A stretch of 16,985 nucleotides of DNA, from the NCBI GenBank assembly GCA_016296635.1, contig JAEDIZ010000043.1, positions 1-16,985 on the forward strand, written 5' to 3'. The position numbers and the translations under genes were made by a program. Position 1 is the stretch's first letter. Every line of letters begins with the position of its first letter. This document shows positions 6,470 through 14,437 of this stretch, in pieces. The notes under the pieces were generated by a model. The model saw only the letters and a list, made by a program, of their open reading frames with translations. It made no database searches and was not told the origin of the DNA. Source of the stretch: Oscillospiraceae bacterium (lineage in GTDB: Bacteria > Bacillota > Clostridia > Oscillospirales > Oscillospiraceae).

Positions 6470-7740
6470 TTCGGTATAATGAAAAGACCATCAAAACAGA
6501 TGTACTGGTCATCGGCGGAGGCCCCGGCGGCATCATGTGTGCGCTGGCTGCCGCACGAAACGGCTGCCATACAATCCTGATTGAGCGCAGCGGCTATCTA
6601 GGCGGCTGCGCCACGCAGAGTCTGGCTCTGCCGTTAATGAGCTTTCACGCAGACGGCACAAAGGTTGTCCGAGGCTACGCCGATGAGCTGATGGAGCGGA
6701 TGCAGGCGCTGGGCGGTACGCAGGGACATCTGCGCGATCCCATTACCGGCACCTGCAGCGTGACACCCATTGACACAGAAGTCTACAAATATGCTGCGCA
6801 GCAGATGCTGCTGGATGCGGGCGTGCAGCTGCTTCTGCATACCGAACTGATCGATCTGGAAACGGAAAACGGCCGCATTATGAGAGCGTTTGTGCGCACC
6901 TATTCCGGCAACTATATCATTGAGGCGGATGTATACGCGGACGCCACCGGCAGCGCAGAGGCGGCAATGCTGGCAGGTGTCGAAACAAAGGTGGGGAGAG
7001 ACACGGACGGAATGCCGCAGCCCATGTCCATGCTCTTTAAGATGCAGAATGTGGACAGAAATGCGCTGAACGACTACATCCGAAATCATCCGGAGCTTGT
7101 TGTCATGGGCGAGGGCATCACGCCGGAATACTTCTGCGGCTGCGGCAGACTTTGCATCAGCGGCTTTTTCCCGCAGATCGCGCAGGCACAGAAGAACGGC
7201 GATTTTTCCTCCTACCGCGATCGCGTTCTGATTTTTGAAACGAACCGGCAGGGCGAAGTGTCTGTCAATATGAGCCGCATCATCGGAAAAAACGCTGCGG
7301 TCGGCTTTGAGATGAGCGATGCCGCGCAGGTCGGCATCCGGGAGAGCAGACGCATTCAGGGTAAGTTTGTTCTTACGGCGGAGGACATCCTTTCCTGCCG
7401 GACACAGCCGGACAGTATTGCACTCGGCTGCTGGCCTATCGATATCCACAGCCCGGACGGAAGCGGACTGAGCGACCAGCAAACCAGCGGCGGCTATTAT
7501 CAGATCCCGTATCGGTGTCTTTATTCCGACGCCGTTTCGAATCTGCTTGCCGCAGGCCGCATCATTTCCACCACCCATGAAGCCTTCGCGTCTGTCCGCG
7601 TCGCGCCGACCTGCTTTGTAATCGGCCAGGCGGCCGGCACCGCGTTGGCTATGGCTGCAAAACAGAAATGTGCGGTTTCTGAGATTTCCGTTGCAGATCT
7701 GCAGAGAAGACTCCGCGAGGAAGGGCAGAAGATCGACTGA
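6466..7740 (+). CDS. FAD-dependent oxidoreductase (FAD_oxidored family)
   Basis: The 424-residue flavoprotein has an N-terminal FAD-binding Rossmann fold, VLVIGGGPGGIMCALAAARNG (13-33), ending in the acidic ILIERSG, followed by GGCATQS (46-52). The C-terminal end has the family pattern LLAAGRIISTTHEAF, then RVAPTCFVIGQAAG. Members oxidise or reduce diverse small molecules; the substrate cannot be read from the sequence. The start is the ATG at 6466, overlapping the propeller stop (ATGA) with AAAGGAGAA 5 bases upstream; the open frame continues to 6310 but without such a site. Its place at the end of a sugar-import operon suggests that it acts on the imported sugar or a derivative, which is inference. 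Confidence 0.88.
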   Translation: MIRYNEKTIKTDVLVIGGGPGGIMCALAAARNGCHTILIERSGYLGGCATQSLALPLMSFHADGTKVVRGYADELMERMQALGGTQGHLRDPITGTCSVTPIDTEVYKYAAQQMLLDAGVQLLLHTELIDLETENGRIMRAFVRTYSGNYIIEADVYADATGSAEAAMLAGVETKVGRDTDGMPQPMSMLFKMQNVDRNALNDYIRNHPELVVMGEGITPEYFCGCGRLCISGFFPQIAQAQKNGDFSSYRDRVLIFETNRQGEVSVNMSRIIGKNAAVGFEMSDAAQVGIRESRRIQGKFVLTAEDILSCRTQPDSIALGCWPIDIHSPDGSGLSDQQTSGGYYQIPYRCLYSDAVSNLLAAGRIISTTHEAFASVRVAPTCFVIGQAAGTALAMAAKQKCAVSEISVADLQRRLREEGQKID

Positions 7741-7755
7741 GAAAAAAGTATATAC

Positions 7756-7797
7756 AAAAAACGAATCTGAATCCAACTGGATTCAGATTCGTTTTTT
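7756..7797. terminator. Bidirectional intrinsic terminator between convergent operons
   Basis: A perfect 19-bp stem (7756-7774 with 7779-7797) closes an AACT loop, with A6 on one side and T6 on the other. It serves the FAD oxidoreductase gene on the plus strand and nagA on the minus strand. Confidence 0.95.
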
Positions 7798-7804
7798 ACA
7801 TTCA

Positions 7805-8932
7805 TCAGGCCGATATCGGTTGTCCACTCATATAGACCTGCATCAGTTCAAGCGCCTGATTGCAGACCACAAAGTCTGCCAGCTTGCCCGTCTCAATGGA
7901 GCCGATTTCTTTGTCTGCGCCGATCTGCCTTGCGGGGATCAAGGTTGCGGACAGAATCGCCTGCTCCTTTTTAATCCCGAAGCTGACGGCCTTTCTCATG
8001 CACGCGAACAGGTTTGTCGCAGAGCCTGCGATGGTGTCGTCTGCAAGTCTTGCGATGCCGCCCTTTAAGAATACCTGCTGACCGCCCAGCTCATATTCGC
8101 CGTCCGGCATGCCGCAGCAGCGAAGCGCGTCGGAAATGAGGCAGATCCTGCCCGGGAAGAGCCGGAACGCCATACGCACGGCGCTTTCATGCACATGCTG
8201 GCCGTCACAGATCAGCTCCGCGATGACATTTTCGCGTTCGCTGGCTGCGCCAATAGGGCCGGGTTTGCGGTGATGGATGCCGGGCATCGTGTTGTAAAGA
8301 TGCGTCAGATGGCTTGCGCCTGCATCAAAGGCCTTTGCGGCATCCTCATATTCGGTGTCTGTATGGGCAACGGATACAGTGCAGAGCTTCTTTGCCTGCG
8401 CTGCAAATTCCGCCGCGCCTTCCAGCTCCGGCGCCACATCCACGATGCGGACAAGACCGCCGCAGCTGTCATAGAGCTTTCTGAAGCCGTCAAAATCCGG
8501 CAGTTTGAGATAGGCGGCGTTCTGCGCGCCTTTTCTTTTTTCGGAGAAGTAGGGGCCTTCCATGTGGATGCCCATGAGTCTGGAACAACCCTCCGGCTGC
8601 GCGTCATGCAGACGCTTTCCGGCAGCAAAGGCCTTCTCCAGCGTTTCATAGGGCAGCGTCATGGAAGCAGGCGCAAAGCTCGTAATGCCGTTTTTTGCAA
8701 GATACGTTGCCATTTTCACAAGACCGTCATAGTCGCCGTCGGAAAAGTCCGCGCCGGAGTTGCCGTGATTGTGAACATCCACCAATCCGGGGATGACATA
8801 CGCACCTTGCAGATCGGTGCCGTCTTCCGCCGGAACCGTATTCAGAATTTCTGTGAATCTGCCGTTTTCCACACGGAAAGAGCCGTGCTGAAACCGACCG
8901 TCAACAAAGATGTTTACATTTTTATAAAGCAT
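7805..8932 (-). CDS. nagA: N-acetylglucosamine-6-phosphate deacetylase
   Basis: This cytosolic enzyme hydrolyses GlcNAc-6-phosphate to glucosamine-6-phosphate and acetate. The 375-residue amidohydrolase fold shows IPGLVDVHNHG (metal-site HNH at 54-56), HMEGPYFSEKRKGA with the metal ligand Glu125, AHTDTEY (His190), THLYNTM (His211), HHRKPG near 220 and the catalytic Asp268 in LISDAL. The C-terminal LADFVV strand is also typical. The start at 8932 has a GGAGG site (TTTGAT spacer), and a longer frame to 9022 only overlaps the upstream kinase. One base separates it from that kinase's stop. It is the third gene of a nagB-kinase-nagA operon that feeds glycolysis. Confidence 0.95.
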   Translation of the reverse strand: MLYKNVNIFVDGRFQHGSFRVENGRFTEILNTVPAEDGTDLQGAYVIPGLVDVHNHGNSGADFSDGDYDGLVKMATYLAKNGITSFAPASMTLPYETLEKAFAAGKRLHDAQPEGCSRLMGIHMEGPYFSEKRKGAQNAAYLKLPDFDGFRKLYDSCGGLVRIVDVAPELEGAAEFAAQAKKLCTVSVAHTDTEYEDAAKAFDAGASHLTHLYNTMPGIHHRKPGPIGAASERENVIAELICDGQHVHESAVRMAFRLFPGRICLISDALRCCGMPDGEYELGGQQVFLKGGIARLADDTIAGSATNLFACMRKAVSFGIKKEQAILSATLIPARQIGADKEIGSIETGKLADFVVCNQALELMQVYMSGQPISA

Positions 8933-8933
8933 A

Positions 8934-10310
8934 TCAAACCTCCGGCAGACTGGCTGCCGCCATGGACTGACCGACTCTGCGGAACTTTTCGTCCGGCAGC
9001 ATGACAGAAACCTTCTTCGCAAGCTCCGGATACTCCTCCTGCAGCACGCGGCTGCATTCGGATACGATCAGCTCGCCGCCGACACCGGATGCTACGCGGC
9101 CCAGCACCAGCAGATTCTGCAGATCATAGAACCGACCGTAAAGTGCCAGCGTATGCGCAAGATAGCAGCCGATGGAAACAAAAATCTTTTTCGCGTGGTC
9201 AAGACCGCTCTCTGCCAGCTTCTGCACTTCCTTCAGCTTTTCCGCCGGCGTCAGACTGTCTGCCAGCGCGATTCCCGCGGCAGGCGCCAGCTTGATGACG
9301 GCATCCTGCGAGAAATACTTGCAGCCGACGCCGATATCGCCTGACCACTCGTCGCGCATGGCGTCTTCATTCAGATCCACCGGAGCAAAGGCCAGCTCAT
9401 TGAACCAGCCGAGAATATTGCTGGCCTCGTTCACATAGCCCACCGCTTCGCTGGTGCCCATGGCAAGACCCATCACGCGACCCTTCTGCAGGCTCATGGA
9501 GCCTGCCAGTGCCGTCACATCGCCGTCGTTTGCCACGACGATGGGCACATTCTCACCGATTTCCTTTGCCGCGCGGTCATAGACCGTTTTGACCTCTTCA
9601 CGGCGGCTTCTCGGAACCTTGATGAAAAGCGAGGAAACCATGGGAGAATTGCCGACAAAAACGCCGGCAGAGGAAACGCCGATGCCGTCCACGCGGGGCA
9701 TTTTGGAGGCCGCGGTTCTGAAGGCGTCCACGATGCCGTCAAACTGATACTGCGGATCCTCTGAAGTTTTGGGATGCCACACAACCTCTTCGGAGTAGAC
9801 AGTTTCGCCGTCGATGACAGCGGAGACCTTGCGGTCGGAGCCGCCGGCATCAAAGCCGATGCGGCAGCCGTTGGTATGTCCGCCCACGGGGATCGGAGCC
9901 TCGTTGGCTTTCGGGAAATCCTGCTCGGCGCAGGTCACGATCTCAAAGGGACGCTCAAACACATCCTCCATGAACTGCACATCAAATTTGCGCGCACCGC
10001 CGTGCTGATAGGCGGCCTGCAGCGCAGCCGCTTCCTGATCGCAGCCGCAAAGATACACGCGCCAGCCGCCGACGCTCCAAAGAAGGAACTTGACATACCG
10101 CTCCAGAAAGCGCACATTGGCTGCAGCGAATTCCTCACCGCGCAGCTTCGAGGAGAACACGGAAATCTTCCCATTTTCCCGTTCCACCGCAACGCGGAAC
10201 GGACGGGAGGCCTCTTTCAGATATGCATCCGCCCAGACACCGAAGGGAATAAACGCCGGGTCAAGCACCGGAAGATTTCGGATATTCAGTTCAATGCCAA
10301 GATACTTCAT
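8934..10310 (-). CDS. ROK-type sugar kinase with N-terminal extension (candidate GlcNAc kinase)
   Basis: The 458-residue protein has a ROK/actin-like ATPase core in its C-terminal two thirds: GCRIGFDAGGSDRKVSAVIDG (148-168, phosphate 1), DGIGVSSAGVF (208-218), VANDGDVTALAG (259-270, Asp262 in the catalytic position), MGTSEAVGYV (284-293) and LVLGRVASGVGGELI (401-415). The first 148 residues precede this core and match nothing I recognise. The zinc-binding CxCGxxGCxE motif of typical ROK kinases is missing. Its place between nagB and nagA suggests phosphorylation of N-acetylglucosamine or a related amino sugar, but specificity is inferred from context alone. The ATG at 10310 has a GGAG site 6 bases upstream, 10 bases after nagB. 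Confidence 0.85.
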   Translation of the reverse strand: MKYLGIELNIRNLPVLDPAFIPFGVWADAYLKEASRPFRVAVERENGKISVFSSKLRGEEFAAANVRFLERYVKFLLWSVGGWRVYLCGCDQEAAALQAAYQHGGARKFDVQFMEDVFERPFEIVTCAEQDFPKANEAPIPVGGHTNGCRIGFDAGGSDRKVSAVIDGETVYSEEVVWHPKTSEDPQYQFDGIVDAFRTAASKMPRVDGIGVSSAGVFVGNSPMVSSLFIKVPRSRREEVKTVYDRAAKEIGENVPIVVANDGDVTALAGSMSLQKGRVMGLAMGTSEAVGYVNEASNILGWFNELAFAPVDLNEDAMRDEWSGDIGVGCKYFSQDAVIKLAPAAGIALADSLTPAEKLKEVQKLAESGLDHAKKIFVSIGCYLAHTLALYGRFYDLQNLLVLGRVASGVGGELIVSECSRVLQEEYPELAKKVSVMLPDEKFRRVGQSMAAASLPEV

Positions 10311-10320
10311 AACATTCTCC

Positions 10321-11061
10321 TTACTGCGGCATCAGCTTTGCTGCCGCTTCGTCACAGATGAGGGTTACATCGGGATGGAACTGCAGGATAGAAGCCGGAA
10401 CCTTCGGGGTAACCGGGCCGAAGAATGCCTTGTAAAGGATCTCTGCCTTATCTTCGCCGGTGATGACCATGACGATCTTCTTTGCCGCCATGACGGTACC
10501 GATACCCATCGTATAGGCTGCTGTGGGAACCTCGTCAATGGAGGAGAAGAAACGCTTGTTGGCCTCGCGGGTCATGGCAGTGAGCTTGACCTCGTTGGTC
10601 ATCTGGGTGAAATGATTGCTGGGCTCATTGAAGCCGATATGGCCGTCATGGCCAATACCGAGCAGCTGCACATCCACGCCGCCCCAGTCCTCGATCTTCT
10701 TCTCATAGGCTGCACACATGGCGTCCACATCCTCAGCCAAACCGTCGGGAACGATGGTGTTTTCCGGCTTGATGGAGATATGGTCAAACAGATTTTCCTG
10801 CATGAAGCGGCGGTAGCTCTGGGGATGATCCGGAGCAAGGCCCTTGTATTCATCCAGATTTGCAGAACGGACACGGCTGAAATCCAGCTTGCCGGCTTTC
10901 TCGCGTGCGATCAGTTCGCGGTAAAGGGGCAGCGGTGTAGAGCCTGTAGCAAGGCCGATGACGCAGGCGGGCTTTGCATGGATAGCAAGCTCAAACTGAT
11001 CGGCTGCCAGCTTGCCGACTTCTTCCGGGTTTTTCGCTTTCATAACTTTCAGATGAATCAT
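10321..11061 (-). CDS. nagB: Glucosamine-6-phosphate deaminase
   Basis: This enzyme converts glucosamine-6-phosphate to fructose-6-phosphate and ammonia. The 246-residue product carries the family motifs GLATGSTPLPLYREL (36-50, phosphate loop), SANLDEYKGL (67-75, with the catalytic Asp70 and Glu71) and LGIGHDGHIGFNEP (134-147, with His138, Asp139 and His141). Length is normal (about 240-265). The ATG at 11061 follows AGAGG by about 10 bases; an internal ATG at 11043 is possible but less well placed. The open frame runs 77 codons further upstream as low-complexity hydrophobic sequence, which is not credible coding. It is the first gene of the nagB-kinase-nagA operon, divergent from an AraC-type regulator. 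Confidence 0.95.
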   Translation of the reverse strand: MIHLKVMKAKNPEEVGKLAADQFELAIHAKPACVIGLATGSTPLPLYRELIAREKAGKLDFSRVRSANLDEYKGLAPDHPQSYRRFMQENLFDHISIKPENTIVPDGLAEDVDAMCAAYEKKIEDWGGVDVQLLGIGHDGHIGFNEPSNHFTQMTNEVKLTAMTREANKRFFSSIDEVPTAAYTMGIGTVMAAKKIVMVITGEDKAEILYKAFFGPVTPKVPASILQFHPDVTLICDEAAAKLMPQ

Positions 11062-11278
11062 AATCTTTGTACCTCTGTTTCCTGATTTTTTGCAACAGTT
11101 TTTTGCGCAGGACAACTGCACTTTTTTCCTGACTGCATGGTAATGCAGGCGGTTTGGAAAAGCAAGGCACACGATAAGTTTCATATAAGAAATGATAAAA
11201 AGTATAGAAATATCAACAAAAAACTTGATGAATATATGAACATGTGATAAAAATAGGATAAACAAGGGGGCGTGACAT
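11062..11278. promoter_or_regulatory. Divergent control region of nagB and the AraC-type regulator
   Basis: The 217-bp AT-rich region contains several inverted repeats: CTGCAT-GGTA-ATGCAG (11133-11148) in the nagB leader, ATCAA (11212-11216) with TTGAT (11225-11229), and TTCATATA (11180-11187) with TATATGAA (11233-11240). The last two share roughly one centre and could be operator half-sites. No clear minus-strand promoter was found for nagB. Confidence 0.45.
11225..11253 (+). promoter_or_regulatory. Possible promoter of the AraC-type regulator gene
   Basis: TTGATG (11225-11230) and TAAAAA (11248-11253) are 17 bases apart and 25 bases upstream of the start codon. The -10 match is modest. The -35 element overlaps one arm of an inverted repeat, which would allow autoregulation. 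Confidence 0.35.
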
Positions 11279-12406
11279 ATGCAAACAAGCAATCTCAGTA
11301 ATCCCGTTCTCGGCGAGCTTGGCGATATTTTGCCTGCCGTTCCGACAGATGAATTTGTATCTGTTGATTTGGGCTTTTCAGCGTCTGCGGAACAGAAGCG
11401 CTATTATGCTGAAAGCCATGTCATTATTGATTATCTGGAGGGTATGGCATCGCTTATCCTGTATGAGGAAGATACGCGGAAGGTGTTCTATCTGGATCGA
11501 ATCGTGCGGCTGCAGCCCGGCGTGCTGTTCTCCGTTGCGCCGCTGGAGGAGCAATGCCGGGTACGGCTTTATCTGCAGGATGCTTCGGCCCTGCAGGAAA
11601 AAGACATGATCTATGCTGATTTTTTGCAGCAGGAGCCGCCGTCCCTGGAATTTGAGCGGATTTATACCTTTCTCTATCAGCAGACGCCCGACAGCTTCTA
11701 TTTCCATGGAGAGAGCCACACGCCCTATGAGCTGGTTTATGTCGAGCAGGGCCTCCTGCATATCATAGTAGAAGGCCAAAATGTGGAACTGCATCCGCAG
11801 CAATGTCTGATCATCGGAAAAAACAGCTGGCATATTCAATATGCTGATGAGCCGATGCAGTTTTTTACGGCGTCCTTCGATATGAAAAGTCCGTATTTGG
11901 ATCCGTTGGTCAGCCGTCCGCTGCAGGTTTGGCAGGAATTGGCTGTCCTTCCGGAAAAGATGGTGCAGGAACTGAAGCAGAGTGCTTTCTCCGGGGACTA
12001 TATTGAGTCACTGATGAAAATATTTCTGATTGAACTGATCCGACAGCCCCAAAGTCAGGCAGGCGGCACGAAGTATCCCGCAACATCCTACGCGGAAAAC
12101 CAGATTGTCAGCGGCATTCTGCAGATGATTTCACAGAGAATCTACGGAAAAATCAGCCTGCATCAGCTGGCAGAGCAGGCGCACATCAGCGTTCCGTATC
12201 TGTATACGCTGTTTGACCGCCATATCGGTATGCCGCCCGGAAAATATATCATGAAGATCCGCATTGAGGAGAGCAAGCTGCTGCTGCAGGAGGGAAAGAT
12301 GAGCGTCGGGGAGATTGCCGCCTGCATGGGATTTACCAGTATTCAGCATTTTTCAAGGCAGTTCAAAAATTTCTGCGGTATGCCACCGTCGCGGTATATG
12401 AAGTGA
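11279..12406 (+). CDS. AraC/XylS-family transcriptional regulator, probably of the nag operon
   Basis: The 375-residue protein ends in a standard AraC DNA-binding domain with two helix-turn-helices, ISLHQLAEQAHISVPYLYTLF (292-312) and MSVGEIAACMGFTSIQHFSRQF (341-362), closing with GMPPSRYMK. Residues about 140-205 look like a cupin sensor (FHGESHTPYELVYVEQG). Residues 1-125 form an additional beta-rich segment (YYAESHVIIDYLEGMASLILYEE), possibly a second sensor module, making it longer than the usual 280-300 residues. The ATG at 11279 follows AGGGGG by 8 bases. It diverges from nagB, the usual arrangement for a local regulator, so control of the GlcNAc genes is likely; the effector is not known. 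Confidence 0.9.
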   Translation: MQTSNLSNPVLGELGDILPAVPTDEFVSVDLGFSASAEQKRYYAESHVIIDYLEGMASLILYEEDTRKVFYLDRIVRLQPGVLFSVAPLEEQCRVRLYLQDASALQEKDMIYADFLQQEPPSLEFERIYTFLYQQTPDSFYFHGESHTPYELVYVEQGLLHIIVEGQNVELHPQQCLIIGKNSWHIQYADEPMQFFTASFDMKSPYLDPLVSRPLQVWQELAVLPEKMVQELKQSAFSGDYIESLMKIFLIELIRQPQSQAGGTKYPATSYAENQIVSGILQMISQRIYGKISLHQLAEQAHISVPYLYTLFDRHIGMPPGKYIMKIRIEESKLLLQEGKMSVGEIAACMGFTSIQHFSRQFKNFCGMPPSRYMK

Positions 12407-12457
12407 CGGGGGACACGACTGCCGGATTCGGACGATTCCGCTGAGTTCTAAAATGAT

Positions 12458-12494
12458 GAAATGCCCTGCGGCGTAAAAACCGCAGGGCATTTTC
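12458..12494. terminator. Bidirectional terminator between the regulator and the epimerase gene
   Basis: AAATGCCCTGCGG (12459-12471) pairs perfectly with CCGCAGGGCATTT (12480-12492) around CGTAAAAA. The plus strand continues TTTTC; the minus strand ends ATTTC, which is weaker. It lies between the convergent AraC-type regulator and the aldose epimerase gene. Confidence 0.85.
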
Positions 12495-12531
12495 ATAGCT
12501 TCGGCTGACAGTTTAAGCCGGCCCGTTCTTG

Positions 12532-13410
12532 TTATCCTCTGATTTCGATTGACCAGCGGTTTTCATAGACCTTCCCAGCTTCCAGCCGAATCAGGTCTTT
12601 TCTCTCTTCAAACACCGTAATCTTATCGGCCTCTGCCGGCAGAGAACACCACGGCTCAATGCAGACATAGGGCGCAGCCTTATGCGGGCAATGCCAGATT
12701 CCGAGATATTCCATTCCGGGATAGCGCACGGTTACGCTGCGCGGATCACCCTCGCACTCCAGCGTGACGGCTTTTGCCGCATTTTTCAGCACGATTGCAT
12801 CCTCGTCAAAGAGCGAGTGCGCCAGCGGCAGAAGTCTGTTTTCTTTCAGCGGACAGGCTGTATCGCTGCCATTCAGCAGGCAGTCTTCGGAAAAGCCGAT
12901 CCGCACCGGCTGACATTCCGTTTCAAACCGGAGTCTGTAATCCTCAAAACGCTTTCCCTCCGACAGCGGAACGAAAAAGCCGGGATGTCCGCCGAGACCG
13001 AAATACATGGGCCTTTCGTCCCGGTTTTCAACCGTATAGGTGATGTTCATAAGACTTTTGTCCAGCGCATAGGTGATCCGAAACGCGAAGTGGCGCGGAT
13101 ACTGTGCGTAGGTCTGCGCATTGTCGATGAGCGTCAGCTGCATACTGCTTTCGGAAAGCTTTTGACATTCAAACAGACTCTTTGGCGCAAAGCCGTGAAT
13201 ATTCATCTGATAAAGCTGACCGTCCATTTGGTATGTCTTATCCTTCAGCCGCGCAACAAAGGGAAAAATGTTCAGCGCTCTGTCTGACCAGAACTGCGAA
13301 TCGCCCTGCCAGAGATACTCTGTTCCGTCTGCAGTTCGGATCGACTGCAGCTGCGCGCCGATATCCTCTGCGGAAACCTGCAGATATTCATTTTGAATCG
13401 TGTAAATCAT
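12532..13410 (-). CDS. Aldose 1-epimerase (LacX-like mutarotase)
   Basis: The enzyme interconverts alpha and beta anomers of free aldoses in the cytosol. The 292-residue galactose-mutarotase-like fold shows NIHGFA (His72), GLGGHPGFF (His142) and the acidic residue Glu252 in CIEPW. These positions fit the catalytic His and Glu of the family. The protein resembles the LacX-type subgroup more than GalM, with WQGDSQFWSDRALNIFPFVARL near 34-55. The start codon overlaps the stop of the upstream fructokinase (ATGA) and has an AAAGGATG site, so the two are translationally coupled. The natural sugar cannot be told from sequence. Confidence 0.9.
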   Translation of the reverse strand: MIYTIQNEYLQVSAEDIGAQLQSIRTADGTEYLWQGDSQFWSDRALNIFPFVARLKDKTYQMDGQLYQMNIHGFAPKSLFECQKLSESSMQLTLIDNAQTYAQYPRHFAFRITYALDKSLMNITYTVENRDERPMYFGLGGHPGFFVPLSEGKRFEDYRLRFETECQPVRIGFSEDCLLNGSDTACPLKENRLLPLAHSLFDEDAIVLKNAAKAVTLECEGDPRSVTVRYPGMEYLGIWHCPHKAAPYVCIEPWCSLPAEADKITVFEERKDLIRLEAGKVYENRWSIEIRG

Positions 13411-14363
13411 TGTTTCATCCTTTTCATGACCGCGTCATATTCGGGAATACTGGAAACGCCGCCGGGTTTTGTGGTGGAAAGGCCCGCCGCCGTGCAGGCA
13501 AAGGTGACGATCTCCGTCAGTTCTTTGCAGCCCAGTTCTTCCGGCTTTTTCCCGGTCTGCAGCAGCTTCCACACGGCGCTGCCGCCGAAGATATCGCCTG
13601 CACCGGTGGTATCGATTACCTTGATATCGGAAAGGGAGGGCACTATGCCGCAGGCGTTTTGGTTCTGATACCAGCAACCCTTTGCGCCGCAGGTCACAAA
13701 CACAAGCTTTGCACCAAACTCCTTCAGAATCTTTTCCGCGCCTTCTTCCGGCGAGAGATTCCAAAGAAACTCCACCTCTTCATCGCTGATCTTGACCACG
13801 TCTGCCTGGGTTAATCCCCATTCGATCTGCATTTTTGCCTCGCGCAGATCATGCCAAAGAGGCTTTCTGAGATTCGGATCGTAGGTGATCAGCTTGCCCT
13901 GCTTCTTTGCATAGGCAACCGCCTGATACGTTGCGCTTCTTGCAGGCTCATCCGTCAGACTGAGCGTGCCGAAATGGAACACCTTCGCGTCATCAATCAT
14001 GGAAAGATCCAGTTCTTCAAATCGGATCTGCGTATCCGCACCGGGTTTTCTTGCGAAGGCGAACGACCGATCGCCGGCGGCGTCGAAGGTGACGAAAGCC
14101 AGCGTGGTAAACACGTCGTCAGCTTTGACGACGCCCTTCGCATCGATGCCGGCTTTCTGCAGCGTGCCGATCAGAAGATTGCCGAAGGTATCATTACCGA
14201 CCTTTCCGAGCAGAGCTGTTTTTGCACCAAACTTATTCAGCGCCGCAAGAAAGTTTGCGGGCGCGCCGCCGGGATGGGCGGCCATGGTGGGATAGCCGTC
14301 AGCATCGACCTGCTGGCAGGCGAAGTCAATTAGAAGTTCACCGATTGCAACTACATCGTACAT
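13407..14363 (-). CDS. PfkB-family fructokinase
   Basis: The enzyme phosphorylates a sugar, most likely fructose to fructose-6-phosphate, with ATP. The 318-residue ribokinase fold has AIGELLIDF (6-14), HPGGAPANFLAALNKFG (30-46, first signature), YDPNLRKPLW (161-170), KISDEE (191-196) and DTTGAGDIFGG (251-261, second signature with the catalytic Asp257). These are close to the fructokinase (ScrK) branch. Two ATGs are possible: AAAGGA directly touches the one at 14372 but lies 9 bases before the one at 14363, so 14363 (MYDVVAIGEL) is preferred. The next gene is an aldose epimerase, overlapping by ATGA. No local transporter for fructose or sucrose is present. Confidence 0.9.
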   Translation of the reverse strand: MYDVVAIGELLIDFACQQVDADGYPTMAAHPGGAPANFLAALNKFGAKTALLGKVGNDTFGNLLIGTLQKAGIDAKGVVKADDVFTTLAFVTFDAAGDRSFAFARKPGADTQIRFEELDLSMIDDAKVFHFGTLSLTDEPARSATYQAVAYAKKQGKLITYDPNLRKPLWHDLREAKMQIEWGLTQADVVKISDEEVEFLWNLSPEEGAEKILKEFGAKLVFVTCGAKGCWYQNQNACGIVPSLSDIKVIDTTGAGDIFGGSAVWKLLQTGKKPEELGCKELTEIVTFACTAAGLSTTKPGGVSSIPEYDAVMKRMKQ

Positions 14364-14437
14364 CTTGTTCATTCCTTTACTTTCGGTTATTTATTAATAG
14401 GCTGAATAGAGGGCGGATAACCGCCGCGGCAGTATTG

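Noticed and set aside
6634..7776. A 380-codon minus-strand open frame opposite the FAD oxidoreductase
   Set aside because: It runs through the bidirectional terminator and is antisense to a gene with conserved FAD motifs.
8933..9022. A 30-codon N-terminal extension of nagA
   Set aside because: It overlaps the end of the kinase gene, and the ATG at 8932 has its own GGAGG site at good distance.
11062..11292. A 77-codon N-terminal extension of nagB
   Set aside because: It is low-complexity hydrophobic sequence crossing the promoter region and the start of the divergent regulator gene; the family length fits the start at 11061.
14373..14437. A GGCGG-TTAT-CCGCC hairpin downstream of the regulator remnant as a terminator
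   Set aside because: The stem is only 5 bp and no T run follows on the minus strand, so it was not listed as a terminator.
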